This document shows, in pieces, positions 8,473 to 17,002 of a stretch of DNA of 64,000 nucleotides; the stretch's first letter is position 1; each line of letters opens with the position of its first letter. Made by a program: the position numbers and the translations under genes. Source of the DNA: Polyangiaceae bacterium (GTDB lineage: Bacteria; Myxococcota_A; Polyangia; Polyangiales; Polyangiaceae); NCBI GenBank assembly GCA_013361525.1, contig JABFXY010000072.1:1-64000 (forward strand). Direction: 5' to 3'. Under the pieces are notes generated by a model that was given only the letters and a program-made list of their open reading frames with translations, ran no database searches and was not told the DNA's origin.

Positions 8473-9466
8473 CGAGCTCGAGGACGCGCGCCATCGACGA
8501 CGGCTCCGACGCGATGTCGTGCTCGCCGCCGGCGACGCGGAGGAACGCGACGCCGGGTGCGCACGAGAAGGTGCTCGGCTCCGTCTCGAGGCCGGCGATC
8601 GCGGGATCGAGATCGAACTTCGGCCCGCGCGCCGCGGTGGCGTCGCAGCCGAGCCGGTGCGCCCATTGTCGAATGCCTTCGAAGGCGCCCGCGTGTCTGG
8701 CGACGTTCGTCCTGCCGAGGACGTACCCACCGTCGAAATGAACCACGGGATCCGCGTCGCCGTGCACCTGCACGATCGAGAGCGGTGCGTTCTTGCAGGC
8801 GGAAGGATCGAACGAGACGCTTCCCGCGACGCTGCCGATCCCGGCGATGCCTTCGACGTCGCACGCGAGTCGATGCGCCATGAACCCGCCGTTGGAGTAG
8901 CCGACGACGAAGATGCGCGAGGGGTCGACGAGCCGGCTCGATCGAGCCTGCGCGATCACACGGCCGAGCTCCGCGACGTGGTCGGGCCCCGCATGATCGA
9001 AATCGCAACATGCTTCGCCCGCGTTCCAGAAGCGCGCGTTCTTCGAGTCTTTCACGCCATCGGGCGCGAGGTAGATGAACTTGCGCGCGCGAGCGAGCGC
9101 GGGAAAGCCGAAATGGCGCGCGATGGACGCGCCGTTGCCGCCGTATCCGTGGAGCAGGAGCACGAACGGGACGCGCTCGTTCGAGCCCGCGACGCTGTCC
9201 GGGACGACCGCACCTGCCGGCAGCTCACCGCTCGCCGGAACCGTCGCGCCGCGCGCCGTCGCGTCGGCCGTGAGTGAGCTCGTCTCGATTGGAGCGCTCG
9301 CGATCGCCGGTGCGCTCGCCGTCGCCGCGCTGCTCGTCGGCGCGCTGGCCGTCGAGCGGTCGTGAGCGGGGCTCGTCGTGCAACCGGCGAGCACCGCGGC
9401 GAACACCGTCGCGCGAAGCGCGTTTGCAAAATGGGGCCGCTGTCGAGCCACGATTCTGGACGCCAT
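8447..9466 (-). CDS. PHB-depolymerase-family esterase lipoprotein
   Basis: A 339-residue lipoprotein from ATG 9466 (an alternative ATG lies at 9484); the signal peptide ends in lipobox VLAGC and is followed by an Ala/Ser/Thr linker. The hydrolase domain has LLHGYGGNG (oxyanion region), nucleophile GYSNGG, HGDADPVV (Asp) and GGEHD (His), and a pair of adjacent Cys in GEACCDFDH, all typical of the polyhydroxybutyrate-depolymerase/feruloyl-esterase-like family (COG3509 type). The real substrate is unknown. It is divergent from the PEP-utilising gene at 9545 and converges on the other esterase. Confidence 0.85.
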   Translation of the reverse strand: MASRIVARQRPHFANALRATVFAAVLAGCTTSPAHDRSTASAPTSSAATASAPAIASAPIETSSLTADATARGATVPASGELPAGAVVPDSVAGSNERVPFVLLLHGYGGNGASIARHFGFPALARARKFIYLAPDGVKDSKNARFWNAGEACCDFDHAGPDHVAELGRVIAQARSSRLVDPSRIFVVGYSNGGFMAHRLACDVEGIAGIGSVAGSVSFDPSACKNAPLSIVQVHGDADPVVHFDGGYVLGRTNVARHAGAFEGIRQWAHRLGCDATAARGPKFDLDPAIAGLETEPSTFSCAPGVAFLRVAGGEHDIASEPSSMARVLELVMSGAKGP

Positions 9467-9544
9467 CGTGCACCCAAGCTCCATGTGAAATCCATCTACG
9501 TCGAAGGGGTCGTGTGGTACCTCGTACGGACGTAGGAGTTCGGG

Positions 9545-12331
9545 TTGCAGCCTACTTTGGACGTCGTCGAGCTGCCGAGTCACGCGATCGCGCTCCTTCA
9601 CCGGTTTTCGGTGATCCGCGCGAGCCGCGGCAAACCTTCGCGCAGCGATCCGCGCCCGCAGCGGTTCGGCGGCAAGGCCGTGATGCTCGCGGATCTCGAG
9701 GGTGAAGGCATCCCCGTGCCCCCGGGTTGGGTGATAGACGCGAGCACGTTCGAACGCGTCGTCGACGAACAGCTGCCCAAGGGCCACGACATCGCGTCGC
9801 TGATCAAGCTCGCAGGCACGCGCGTCGGGATGGACCGCGCCGCCCGCGCGAGGGACCGAATCCTATCGGATCCCCTCCCCGCCGATCTCTCCGAGGCCGT
9901 CGGGGCACTTTGGGAGATCCTCGAGCCGGTTGCGCCATGGGGACTCGGCGTTCGGTCGAGCGCGACGTGTGAAGATGCGCGCGGCGCATCGCTCGCGGGC
10001 CTCGCGACATCGATCATCGGCGCGCAGGGTCGTTCGGCGATCGAAGATGCGATCCGCCAGGTATGGGCGAGCCTGTATCTGCCGCGGACGCTGCTCTATC
10101 TGCACCGCTGGTCGATCCGGTCTGTCGCAATGCCGGTCCTCATCATGCCGGTCATCGTCGCGAGGTCCGCGGGTGTGCTCTTCACGTCGCCTCCGCCCGG
10201 CCTCGAAGGCGATCGATGGAACGTCGACGAGCGCCTCGTTCATTCGACGTTTGGCCTCGGCGCCCCGGTCGTCGACGGCGCGAGCACGGTCGACACGTAT
10301 CGAATCAGCCGCGACGGGGCGCTCGTCGACGAGGTCATCGCAGAAAAGACGACGATGTTGGTCGTCGACGGAACGGGCCTCGCGGCGAGGCCGATCGAGC
10401 CGAGCCAATCGACGCGCGGCTCGCTCTCTCGTGAAGCGCTCACCGAGCTCGCCGTCATCGCAAAGCGTCTCTCCCATCCCGACAAACCCGCGCTCGACGT
10501 GGAGTTCGCGGTCGAGTCGCGCGACGGCGCCGAGCGGGTGGTCGTCCTTCAAGCGCGCCCGATCACCGGCGGCGTGTTCCCCGAGGGCGGCGACGAAAAG
10601 ACGGTTTGGTCGCGCGCAAACGTCGGCGAAGCACTGCCCGGTGCGGCGACACCGCTCACGTGGTCGATCGCGCGGAGGTTCAGCGACGCAGGGTTCCGCG
10701 CTGCGTTTGCGGCGCTCGGATGCAGCGTCCCGAAGGGAGCGGTCCTCGTCACGAACGTGCACGGCCGCTTCTACCTGAACCTCAGCGAGTTCATGGATAT
10801 CGCCGGGCAAGTGCCGGGGCTCTCGCCGCGAGCGCTCCTCGAGCAGAGCGGCGGCGCACCCGACGAGATCGTCGCCGAGCTCGAGAAGCAGGGAACGTCG
10901 ACGTCCAAACGCGGCTTCTTGGTCCGTGCACCGTTCACGCTGCCGAGCCTGCTCATGCGAGGGCTGCGCCTCGAGCGTGAGGTCGAGGCCTACGAGGCCG
11001 AGGCGGAGCGCGGGCGCAGGCAGATCACCGAGCTCGATCTCGGTCTCTTGCCCGACGACGCGCTCAGCCAGACGCTGGCCTCCGCGTCCGACCTCTTGAT
11101 GTCGGCCGGCGAGCTGATGCTCACCTGCGCGTCTGCATCACTCGCGGCTCACCTCGCGCTGACGACTTGGCTGCGTCGCGTATTGAAGAAGCGCGACGCC
11201 CACGGCGACGAGATCGTCGAGGTGCGGCTCGAGGCGGCGCGCGTCGCGCAGGCGCTCACCGGCGGCATCGCCGAGATCGAGAGCGCGAACCCCGGCCTCG
11301 CGCTGCTCCGCATCGCGAACATCGCACGCAGGGAGCCGGCCGCGATGGCCGCGCTGCAAGCGGGAAACGTGACGAACGTCGAGGCGCTGCCGCAGGGCCC
11401 GACGCGCGCCGCGCTCTTGGAGTTCCTCGCGTCGTTCGGCGATCGCTGCGTGCGCGAAGCGGAGCTGATGACGCCGCGGTGGCTCGAAGATCCGAGCAGC
11501 CTGTTTTCGATGTTGCAGGCTGCGCTCCGCGGGCCTGCGATCGATCCCGACGCCGGCCCGGGGCGCGCGCGCGCCCTCGCCGACCGTGAGATGGCGCGCC
11601 TCGAAGCGACGGTCGGCCGCGCGGACATCCGCGTGTTGCGCGCCCTCGTGGAACGCACGCAGCAGTTCACGCGCCTCCGCGAGCGAATGCGGGCGCGCGT
11701 CACGCGAACGCTCGGCGTGATTCGCCTCGTCGCGCTCGACATCGATCGGCGTTTGCTTCGAATCGAGCCGTCGCTCCCGCCGCAGAGCGTCTTCTTCTGC
11801 ACCTACGAAGAGCTCTTCGCCGCGCTGAAGACGGGGCGCGCGGACGTCGCGCACATCATTCGCCTGCGCCGCGCCGAATACCTGCGCGACGCCGGGCGGC
11901 CCGACCCGCCCCCGACCTTCGTGGGCAGGCCGCCGCCGGTGCGCCTTCCGCCGTCGGCTGCGCCGCGCTTGCACGGGCTCGCCGCGAGCCCGGGTGTCGT
12001 CGAGGGGCGGGCGCGCGTAGTCGGTGCCGGAGCCGACCCGGCGACGGCGCTGGTCCCGGGAGAAATCCTGGTCGCGCGCACGACGGACATTGGAATGTCT
12101 CCACTTTTTCTCGTCGCGGCCGGCGTCGTGACCGAGCTCGGGGGGCCGCTGTCACACGCGGCCATCGTTGCGCGCGAGTACAACGTTCCCGCGGTCGTGA
12201 ACGTCGACGGCGTGACCCTCAGCGTTCGTACCGGGGAGCGTTTACGCGTGGACGGTGATCGCGGCATCATCGAAAAGCTCGATGCTCCGCAGAAGGCTCC
12301 ATCGCTCGTGGGTGCCCAGCCGAAGGACTGA
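9545..12331 (+). CDS. PEP-synthase-like phosphotransferase (PPDK_N + swivelling His domain)
   Basis: A 928-residue multidomain enzyme. The N-terminal ATP-binding (PPDK_N/ATP-grasp) domain starts with GGKAVMLADLE and has VRSSATCEDARGASLAG and VVVLQARPI. The C-terminal swivelling domain has the phosphohistidine motif GGPLSHAAIVAREYNVPAVV near residues 860-879. Between them is a long helical region. This order (ATP-grasp, middle domain, His domain, no TIM barrel) matches rifampin phosphotransferase-like and related PEP/pyruvate-binding proteins rather than true PEP synthase, which ends in a pyruvate-binding barrel. The start is TTG 9545: AGGAG at 9534-9538 sits six bases upstream and an in-frame stop lies at 9533. 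The natural acceptor is unknown. Confidence 0.82.
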   Translation: MQPTLDVVELPSHAIALLHRFSVIRASRGKPSRSDPRPQRFGGKAVMLADLEGEGIPVPPGWVIDASTFERVVDEQLPKGHDIASLIKLAGTRVGMDRAARARDRILSDPLPADLSEAVGALWEILEPVAPWGLGVRSSATCEDARGASLAGLATSIIGAQGRSAIEDAIRQVWASLYLPRTLLYLHRWSIRSVAMPVLIMPVIVARSAGVLFTSPPPGLEGDRWNVDERLVHSTFGLGAPVVDGASTVDTYRISRDGALVDEVIAEKTTMLVVDGTGLAARPIEPSQSTRGSLSREALTELAVIAKRLSHPDKPALDVEFAVESRDGAERVVVLQARPITGGVFPEGGDEKTVWSRANVGEALPGAATPLTWSIARRFSDAGFRAAFAALGCSVPKGAVLVTNVHGRFYLNLSEFMDIAGQVPGLSPRALLEQSGGAPDEIVAELEKQGTSTSKRGFLVRAPFTLPSLLMRGLRLEREVEAYEAEAERGRRQITELDLGLLPDDALSQTLASASDLLMSAGELMLTCASASLAAHLALTTWLRRVLKKRDAHGDEIVEVRLEAARVAQALTGGIAEIESANPGLALLRIANIARREPAAMAALQAGNVTNVEALPQGPTRAALLEFLASFGDRCVREAELMTPRWLEDPSSLFSMLQAALRGPAIDPDAGPGRARALADREMARLEATVGRADIRVLRALVERTQQFTRLRERMRARVTRTLGVIRLVALDIDRRLLRIEPSLPPQSVFFCTYEELFAALKTGRADVAHIIRLRRAEYLRDAGRPDPPPTFVGRPPPVRLPPSAAPRLHGLAASPGVVEGRARVVGAGADPATALVPGEILVARTTDIGMSPLFLVAAGVVTELGGPLSHAAIVAREYNVPAVVNVDGVTLSVRTGERLRVDGDRGIIEKLDAPQKAPSLVGAQPKD

Positions 12332-12334
12332 GGC

Positions 12335-13060
12335 ATGACCGCCGCCGACCTCGCGGTGCTGTTCGCGTCGGACGACGTCGTCGTCGTGAACAAGCCGAGC
12401 GGGATCGCGACGGAGCCTGACAAGAGCGGCGCAACCAGCCTGCGCGATCTGGTGGCTCGATGGCTCGCTTCTCGAAAGATGACGGGCACGCCACACGCGG
12501 TCTCACGCCTCGACGTCGGCGTGAGCGGCGCGGTCACGTTCGCGTTCAGCGACGCAGGGAAAAAGGCGGCAGCGCAGGCGAAGGAGGCGGGGCGCTTTCA
12601 GCGGCGCTACATCGCGCTCGCGGCGGGTGAGCTGCCTGAGCGAGGGCTCGTCGACAAGCCGATCGAAGGCAAGCCTGCGAGCACCGGCTTTCGGCGCATC
12701 GCCGTCGCGCGCGCGGCGAAACATGCACCGGTGAGCCTCGTGGTGTTCGAGCCGCGCACCGGAAGAACCCACCAGATCCGCATCCACGCGACGCACGCTC
12801 GCGCTCCGATCATCGGGGATCGTCGCTACGGCGGTGTCGCTTCGGTCGTCGACCCACGCGGCCGCGTGCACGCCGTCGAACGCGTGCTCTTGCACGCGGC
12901 GGCCGTCCGGTTCGATCTCGGCGCCGGCTCGAATCCACCGAGTTTCATCGTCGCGCCGACACCGGCCGAGATGCTCGCGCTGTGGTCTTGTCTCGACGGC
13001 AGCGCGGATGCGTGGGAAGAGGTGGCCGCATGTTTCGCTGGGTCGCCGCGGGAGCTCTAG
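12335..13060 (+). CDS. RluA-family pseudouridine synthase
   Basis: A 241-residue enzyme that isomerises uridine to pseudouridine in rRNA or tRNA. The catalytic loop reads HAVSRLDVGVSGAVTFA, with the essential Asp in RLD; VVVNKPSG at the start and RTGRTHQIRIH towards the C-terminus are further family hallmarks. It lacks an S4 domain, as in RluA/RluE-like or TruC-like members. It starts three bases after the PEP-utilising gene and its end overlaps the next gene by 31 nt, so the three are probably co-transcribed. The RNA target cannot be predicted. Confidence 0.9.
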   Translation: MTAADLAVLFASDDVVVVNKPSGIATEPDKSGATSLRDLVARWLASRKMTGTPHAVSRLDVGVSGAVTFAFSDAGKKAAAQAKEAGRFQRRYIALAAGELPERGLVDKPIEGKPASTGFRRIAVARAAKHAPVSLVVFEPRTGRTHQIRIHATHARAPIIGDRRYGGVASVVDPRGRVHAVERVLLHAAAVRFDLGAGSNPPSFIVAPTPAEMLALWSCLDGSADAWEEVAACFAGSPREL

Positions 13061-13740
13061 GCGTCGCGTTGGGCGCCGCCGCATGCTTCGGCGCGCTCGA
13101 TCTGTTCGCGCCCGGAGACGCCCTTGCGGAGGCCCCCAAAGAAGGCTGGCCGCCGGATCCGCAGCCCGTCGCTTCGACCAAGCAGTGGGTCTTCGAGGTC
13201 CGCACGAAGGACAGCGTCCCGTCCGTCGTGAAGGTGTCCGAGCTCGAGCTCGACAAGGCCCAGGCGACGCAGCGTGTGATGGGGCGATGGGCGCTCGAGT
13301 TCTACGTCGGCACGGAGATCCTCGATCGTTTGAGGTTCAACGTTCCGCTCGCGGGCGACACGGGTCACGAAAAGCGCGAAGCCGGCAAGAACCGACCGGT
13401 CTTCAAGGTGAACACGAAGTTCTTCCTGCGCATGGCCGATCAGAACCGCGCGACCCAGGTGCGTCTCGTCGACCGCGCGACGGGCGACATTCAGATCTTC
13501 GCCTGGCCGCCGGACAAGGACGGCAAGCTCCGACCTTGGAAGCAGCCTCCAGCCCCCGCCGACGCCGGGGCGAGTGATGCGGGCGACGCGGGCTCGACCA
13601 GCGACGCTGGCTCGAAAGACGCTGGCACGAAGGACGCTGGCTCGAAGGACGCAGGGTCGAAGGATGCGGGCGCGGCCGACGCTGGCTCGAAAGACGCCGG
13701 CACCAAGGACGGCGGGAAGTCCGAGCCCGACGGGATCTGA
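13030..13740 (+). CDS. Exported protein with Asp/Ala/Gly/Lys repeat tail
   Basis: A 236-residue protein starting at ATG 13030, inside the end of the pseudouridine synthase gene. It has a signal peptide (possible lipobox GAAAC), a central β-rich domain (about 50-165) of unknown type, and a low-complexity acidic/basic tail made of AGSKD/AGTKD five-residue units. The tail is probably an extended spacer or cell-surface linker. No enzymatic motif is visible. Confidence 0.7.
   Translation: MFRWVAAGALGVALGAAACFGALDLFAPGDALAEAPKEGWPPDPQPVASTKQWVFEVRTKDSVPSVVKVSELELDKAQATQRVMGRWALEFYVGTEILDRLRFNVPLAGDTGHEKREAGKNRPVFKVNTKFFLRMADQNRATQVRLVDRATGDIQIFAWPPDKDGKLRPWKQPPAPADAGASDAGDAGSTSDAGSKDAGTKDAGSKDAGSKDAGAADAGSKDAGTKDGGKSEPDGI
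13606..13710 (+). repeat. Seven tandem 15-bp units encoding AG(S/T)KD
   Basis: The repeats code for AGSKD, AGTKD, AGSKD, AGSKD, AGAAD, AGSKD, AGTKD in frame. Units differ mainly at third codon positions (aaa/aag, gct/gca/gcg), so they are partly diverged. Slippage here would add or remove whole units without a frameshift. Confidence 0.85.
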
Positions 13741-13745
13741 GCGAT

Positions 13746-13765
13746 AGGGCCTGACAAAGGGCCCT
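13746..13765 (+). terminator. Weak hairpin after the repeat-tailed gene
   Basis: AGGGCC (13746-13751) pairs with GGCCCT (13760-13765) around an 8-nt loop, six bases after the stop codon. There is no immediate U-tract, although a run of seven T follows about 30 nt later. It may be a terminator or only local structure. Confidence 0.35.
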
Positions 13766-13962
13766 CTACGCGCCGGACGCAGCCTCGGATCATTTTTTTC
13801 GTCGCGGGTGCATCCAAACCTCCGCCGGCCACGAAGTGCACCTTTCGAGAGCCGACGAGACGAAGTGATTCGAGCGCCGCGGGGCATGGTGCCCCCGTTT
13901 CTCGACGCGTCGGCAAAAGAGACGTCCGCGCACGACTGCGCGGGCGACAGGTGAGGTGCGCG

Positions 13963-15456
13963 ATGCGATCTTTGTCGATTGCTTGGGTGCTTGGTGCGTG
14001 TTTGGTCGCGGGCAGTGTTTCGGGCTGCGACTCCGAGAGCCAAACCGACGACGGAACGGGGGCGGGCGGATCCGGCGAGGGTGGAGAAGGAGCGGGCGGA
14101 AGCATCGAGCCTCAAGACGGCAAAGCGATGATCCGCATCGTTCACGCCTCCGCCGACGCTCCTGCCGTCGACATCTGGGTGAAGGGTGGCGCTTCGCCGA
14201 TCGCATCGGCTCTGGCGTACGGCGACGCCTCGGCGTGGCTCGAGGTCGACCCGGGTACGTACGACGTGGAGATCAAGGCGTCGCCGTCGACGGCGGCCGA
14301 TCCCGCCGTGTATTCGACCGGCGGCATCGAGCTCGCCGAGGGTGACAAAGTAAGCGCCGTCGCCGCCGGCCTTCTCGCCTCGACCGCGGACTCGACCAAG
14401 TTCCGCGTGCTTCCCATCCGAGAAGAGTTCTCGCCCGCCGGATCGGGCAACGCCATCCTGCGCGTCGTCCACGCGTCGGCCGATGCGCCGACGGTCGCCA
14501 TCGATCTCCACGACGACGACCCGAGCGCCCCGGAGATCACCAACATCGATCGCTTCACGTCCACACCGGAAGCCGGCTTTCCGCTGACGGCGGGCGCCGC
14601 GCTCCAGATCGGCATCGACGCGGGCGGCAGCCGGGTGACCGCATTCACGACGCCGGCGTTGCCCGAGGGTGCGGAGATCTTGGTCATCGCGACGGGCCTC
14701 GTCGCCGAGCCCGCGAACGAGAGCGACGGATTTGCGCTGCTCGCGATCGGCCCGGAGGGCGCGCTCGGCTTCGTTCGACAGAACCCGGTCGTCTACGCGC
14801 TCCACGCGTCGCCGAACGCCCCGTCGGTCGACCTCTATGCAGGCAGCGCCGCACTCGCGAAGGGTCTGTCGTTCGGCAACCTCGCCGGGCCCGTCCGTGT
14901 ACCGCCGGCGACCTACACGATCGATTTTCGTGCGGCAGGTTCGAGCGCCGATAGTCCGCCCGCGGTGAGCGCCAGCACCGGCGCGCTCGAAGCGGGCAAT
15001 CAATACCTCACGGTCGCGACGGGGCTCCTCGGCGGCGCGGGCGAACAAGCGTTCCGGCTCGTTTCGATGGCGGATGCGTTCGACCGAAGCAAACCCGAGT
15101 CGGCGCTGGTGCGCGTCGCGCATGCTTCGCCGGATGCTCCGATGGTCGACCTCGGCATCCTCAACGTCGAAGGGGTCGTGAACCCGGTCGTCGTGAGCGA
15201 TCTCTCGTTCGGCTCGTCGAGCGACGGCGCAGGACTCGACATCGGCCTCGGCACCATCCCGCTCGGCGTCACGCCCGCCAACGCCAACGACGCGGTCGTC
15301 GCCTCGTTCCACGTGACGACTGCCGCCGGCATCCGGGCGTTCGCCATCGCAGCAGGCGCGCTCTCCCCTGAAAACGGCGAGAGCTTCCGCCTCCTCGCGG
15401 TCGACACCTCCACGAACCCGTGGTCCGTGGCGACCATCCACCCGCAGCCGCAGTGA
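13963..15456 (+). CDS. DUF4397 repeat lipoprotein
   Basis: A 497-residue lipoprotein starting at ATG 13963, with GTGAGG upstream at 13951-13956 as Shine-Dalgarno (a GTG start at 13951 is the alternative). The signal peptide ends in SVSGC. Four DUF4397 units follow a short Gly-rich linker, each marked by a VHAS(A/P)(D/N)AP motif at about residues 60, 170, 280 and 383. DUF4397 is a β-sandwich domain of unknown function found in secreted bacterial proteins. The stop TGA overlaps the ATG of an ECF sigma factor by one base, so this surface protein is made with a sigma/anti-sigma pair. Confidence 0.88.
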   Translation: MRSLSIAWVLGACLVAGSVSGCDSESQTDDGTGAGGSGEGGEGAGGSIEPQDGKAMIRIVHASADAPAVDIWVKGGASPIASALAYGDASAWLEVDPGTYDVEIKASPSTAADPAVYSTGGIELAEGDKVSAVAAGLLASTADSTKFRVLPIREEFSPAGSGNAILRVVHASADAPTVAIDLHDDDPSAPEITNIDRFTSTPEAGFPLTAGAALQIGIDAGGSRVTAFTTPALPEGAEILVIATGLVAEPANESDGFALLAIGPEGALGFVRQNPVVYALHASPNAPSVDLYAGSAALAKGLSFGNLAGPVRVPPATYTIDFRAAGSSADSPPAVSASTGALEAGNQYLTVATGLLGGAGEQAFRLVSMADAFDRSKPESALVRVAHASPDAPMVDLGILNVEGVVNPVVVSDLSFGSSSDGAGLDIGLGTIPLGVTPANANDAVVASFHVTTAAGIRAFAIAAGALSPENGESFRLLAVDTSTNPWSVATIHPQPQ

Positions 15457-16055
15457 TGCTCGCTCCAACCGCGCCCACTGTTACACTGCGCACGCCCGTG
15501 GGACCTGCCCTCCTAGAGCGCGTGGCTTCTGGTGACGGCGCGGCCGTCCGAGCGTGCATCGATCGCTTCGGGGGGCTCGTGTGGGCGCTCGCGCGCCGCA
15601 TGTCCCCCTCGAGGGAGGAGGCCGAAGACGCGGTCCAAGAAGTCTTCTTGGATCTGTGGCGGTCCTCGGCGCGTTTTGATCCTGCCGTCGCATCGGAGAC
15701 GGCGTTCGTCGCCATGATCGCCCGCCGCCGCCTCATCGACCGACGCCGCAAGCGGCAGCGTGCTCCCTCGACGGAGTCGCTTGCCGATGCGCCCACGCCG
15801 GTCGAGCCATCGGCGACGCGCAGAGTCGAGAGCTCCGCGGAGGCATCACTCGCAGCCGCGGCGCTCGCCCAGCTCCGACCGGAGCAACGCATCGTCCTCG
15901 TGCTGTCGGCCTGCCACGGCCTCAGCCACGAGGAGATCGCGTCGACCACGAACCTTCCGCTCGGCACGGTGAAGGCTCACGCGCGCAGAGGTCTCTTGCG
16001 TGTTCGCGAGGTCCTCGGCGCGAGCCCTGCCGGAGAAATCGGAGACCGAACGTGA
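15456..16055 (+). CDS. ECF sigma factor
   Basis: A 199-residue extracytoplasmic-function sigma factor. Region 2 is seen in AEDAVQEVFLDLWRSSARFD and the following LIDRRRKRQR; region 4 in LRPEQRIVLVLSACHGLSHEEIA and LGTVKAHARRGLLRVRE. The ATG overlaps the preceding DUF4397 stop (TGATG), and the anti-sigma gene overlaps its own stop by 4 nt (GTGA), which indicates translational coupling across all three. Confidence 0.92.
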   Translation: MLAPTAPTVTLRTPVGPALLERVASGDGAAVRACIDRFGGLVWALARRMSPSREEAEDAVQEVFLDLWRSSARFDPAVASETAFVAMIARRRLIDRRRKRQRAPSTESLADAPTPVEPSATRRVESSAEASLAAAALAQLRPEQRIVLVLSACHGLSHEEIASTTNLPLGTVKAHARRGLLRVREVLGASPAGEIGDRT

Positions 16056-16948
16056 CCACAACTCCGCCGATGGACCGGACGCTCGCGCTCGCCTGCGATC
16101 GCGCGCTCGTCGGTCTCGACCCTGGCCGCGAAATGGAGCTCGTCGCCTCGATGCGCCCGGGCGCGACGCTCGATCCGAAGCTCGAGCTGGCGGCGGCAGC
16201 GATCGCCCTCGCCGAGCTCACGATCGACGAGCCCCTCCCCCGACATCTCGCCGATAAAATCGCAGCTTCCGCCTCGCTCGCGCCGTCCTCGGGCGTCGTA
16301 TCGGGCGGCACGATGCGCATGCCGCCTGCGATCCCCGACTCGAGCGGCCCACGACCCGCCGCGACCGTGCTCATGCCCATGAAGGCACCGGAGCCGGCCC
16401 CGGTCGTCCGCATCGAAACTGCGAGGCGCCGAAACTGGGCGCCGTGGCTCGCCGCGGCCGCTTGCTTGGGCATCGCAGCAGCGACGCTCCTGGTCCTCTG
16501 GCCGCGAGGACAACGAGGCCCCGGCGCCACGACCGTCGAGGCTTCGCTCTCACCCGCTGAAGCTCGCGACCGCCTCCTCGCCGAAGCGAAAGACGCCGTA
16601 CGCACGCCGTGGGCGACGACCGACGACCCGTCCGCCAAGGGCGCGTCCGGTGAGGTCGTCTGGAGCAACGAGCGGCAAGAGGGCTACATGACCTTCAAGT
16701 CGGTCGCGCCGAACGATCCGAAGTCGAGCCAATACCAGCTGTGGATCTTCGATGCCGAGCGCGACGAGCGTTACCCCGTCGACGGCGGCGTGTTCGACGT
16801 CGGGCCCGACGGCGAGGTCGTCGTCCCGATCACCGCGCGCGTCCCGGTCGGCAAGCCGACGTTGTTCGCCGTCACCGTGGAGAAGCCCGGCGGCGTCGTC
16901 GTCTCGAAGCGCGAGCGCATCCTCGTGACCGCGAAGGTGCCGAGCTGA
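16052..16948 (+). CDS. RskA-like membrane anti-sigma factor
   Basis: A 298-residue protein with a GTG start. A cytoplasmic part (1-125), one membrane segment (about 130-152, PWLAAAACLGIAAATLLVLW) and a periplasmic RskA-type domain (about 200-298: GYMTFKSVAPNDPKSSQYQLW; FAVTVEKPGG) are visible. RskA proteins hold their ECF sigma inactive and are cleaved in response to envelope signals. No HxxxCxxC zinc motif is present in the cytoplasmic part, as in RskA itself. It presumably controls the overlapping sigma gene. Confidence 0.88.
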   Translation: MTTTPPMDRTLALACDRALVGLDPGREMELVASMRPGATLDPKLELAAAAIALAELTIDEPLPRHLADKIAASASLAPSSGVVSGGTMRMPPAIPDSSGPRPAATVLMPMKAPEPAPVVRIETARRRNWAPWLAAAACLGIAAATLLVLWPRGQRGPGATTVEASLSPAEARDRLLAEAKDAVRTPWATTDDPSAKGASGEVVWSNERQEGYMTFKSVAPNDPKSSQYQLWIFDAERDERYPVDGGVFDVGPDGEVVVPITARVPVGKPTLFAVTVEKPGGVVVSKRERILVTAKVPS

Positions 16949-16957
16949 GAGGTGGCA

Positions 16958-17002
16958 CTGGTCCAGCCGATATTTGCGATCTGGATCTTTGAGCTGGACC
17001 AG
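16958..17002. promoter_or_regulatory. Inverted repeat upstream of the GNAT gene
   Basis: CTGGTCCAGC at 16958-16967 and its exact complement GCTGGACCAG at 16993-17002 flank an AT-richer 25-nt spacer. The right arm ends at the base before ATG 17003. It could be an operator or a stem that controls initiation. This layout is the main reason to prefer ATG 17003 over GTG 16952. Confidence 0.45.

Noticed and set aside
13057..15468. 803-residue minus-strand frame
   Set aside because: It lies opposite the repeat-tailed and DUF4397 genes, whose signal peptides and domains are clear; no domain is seen in the antisense frame.
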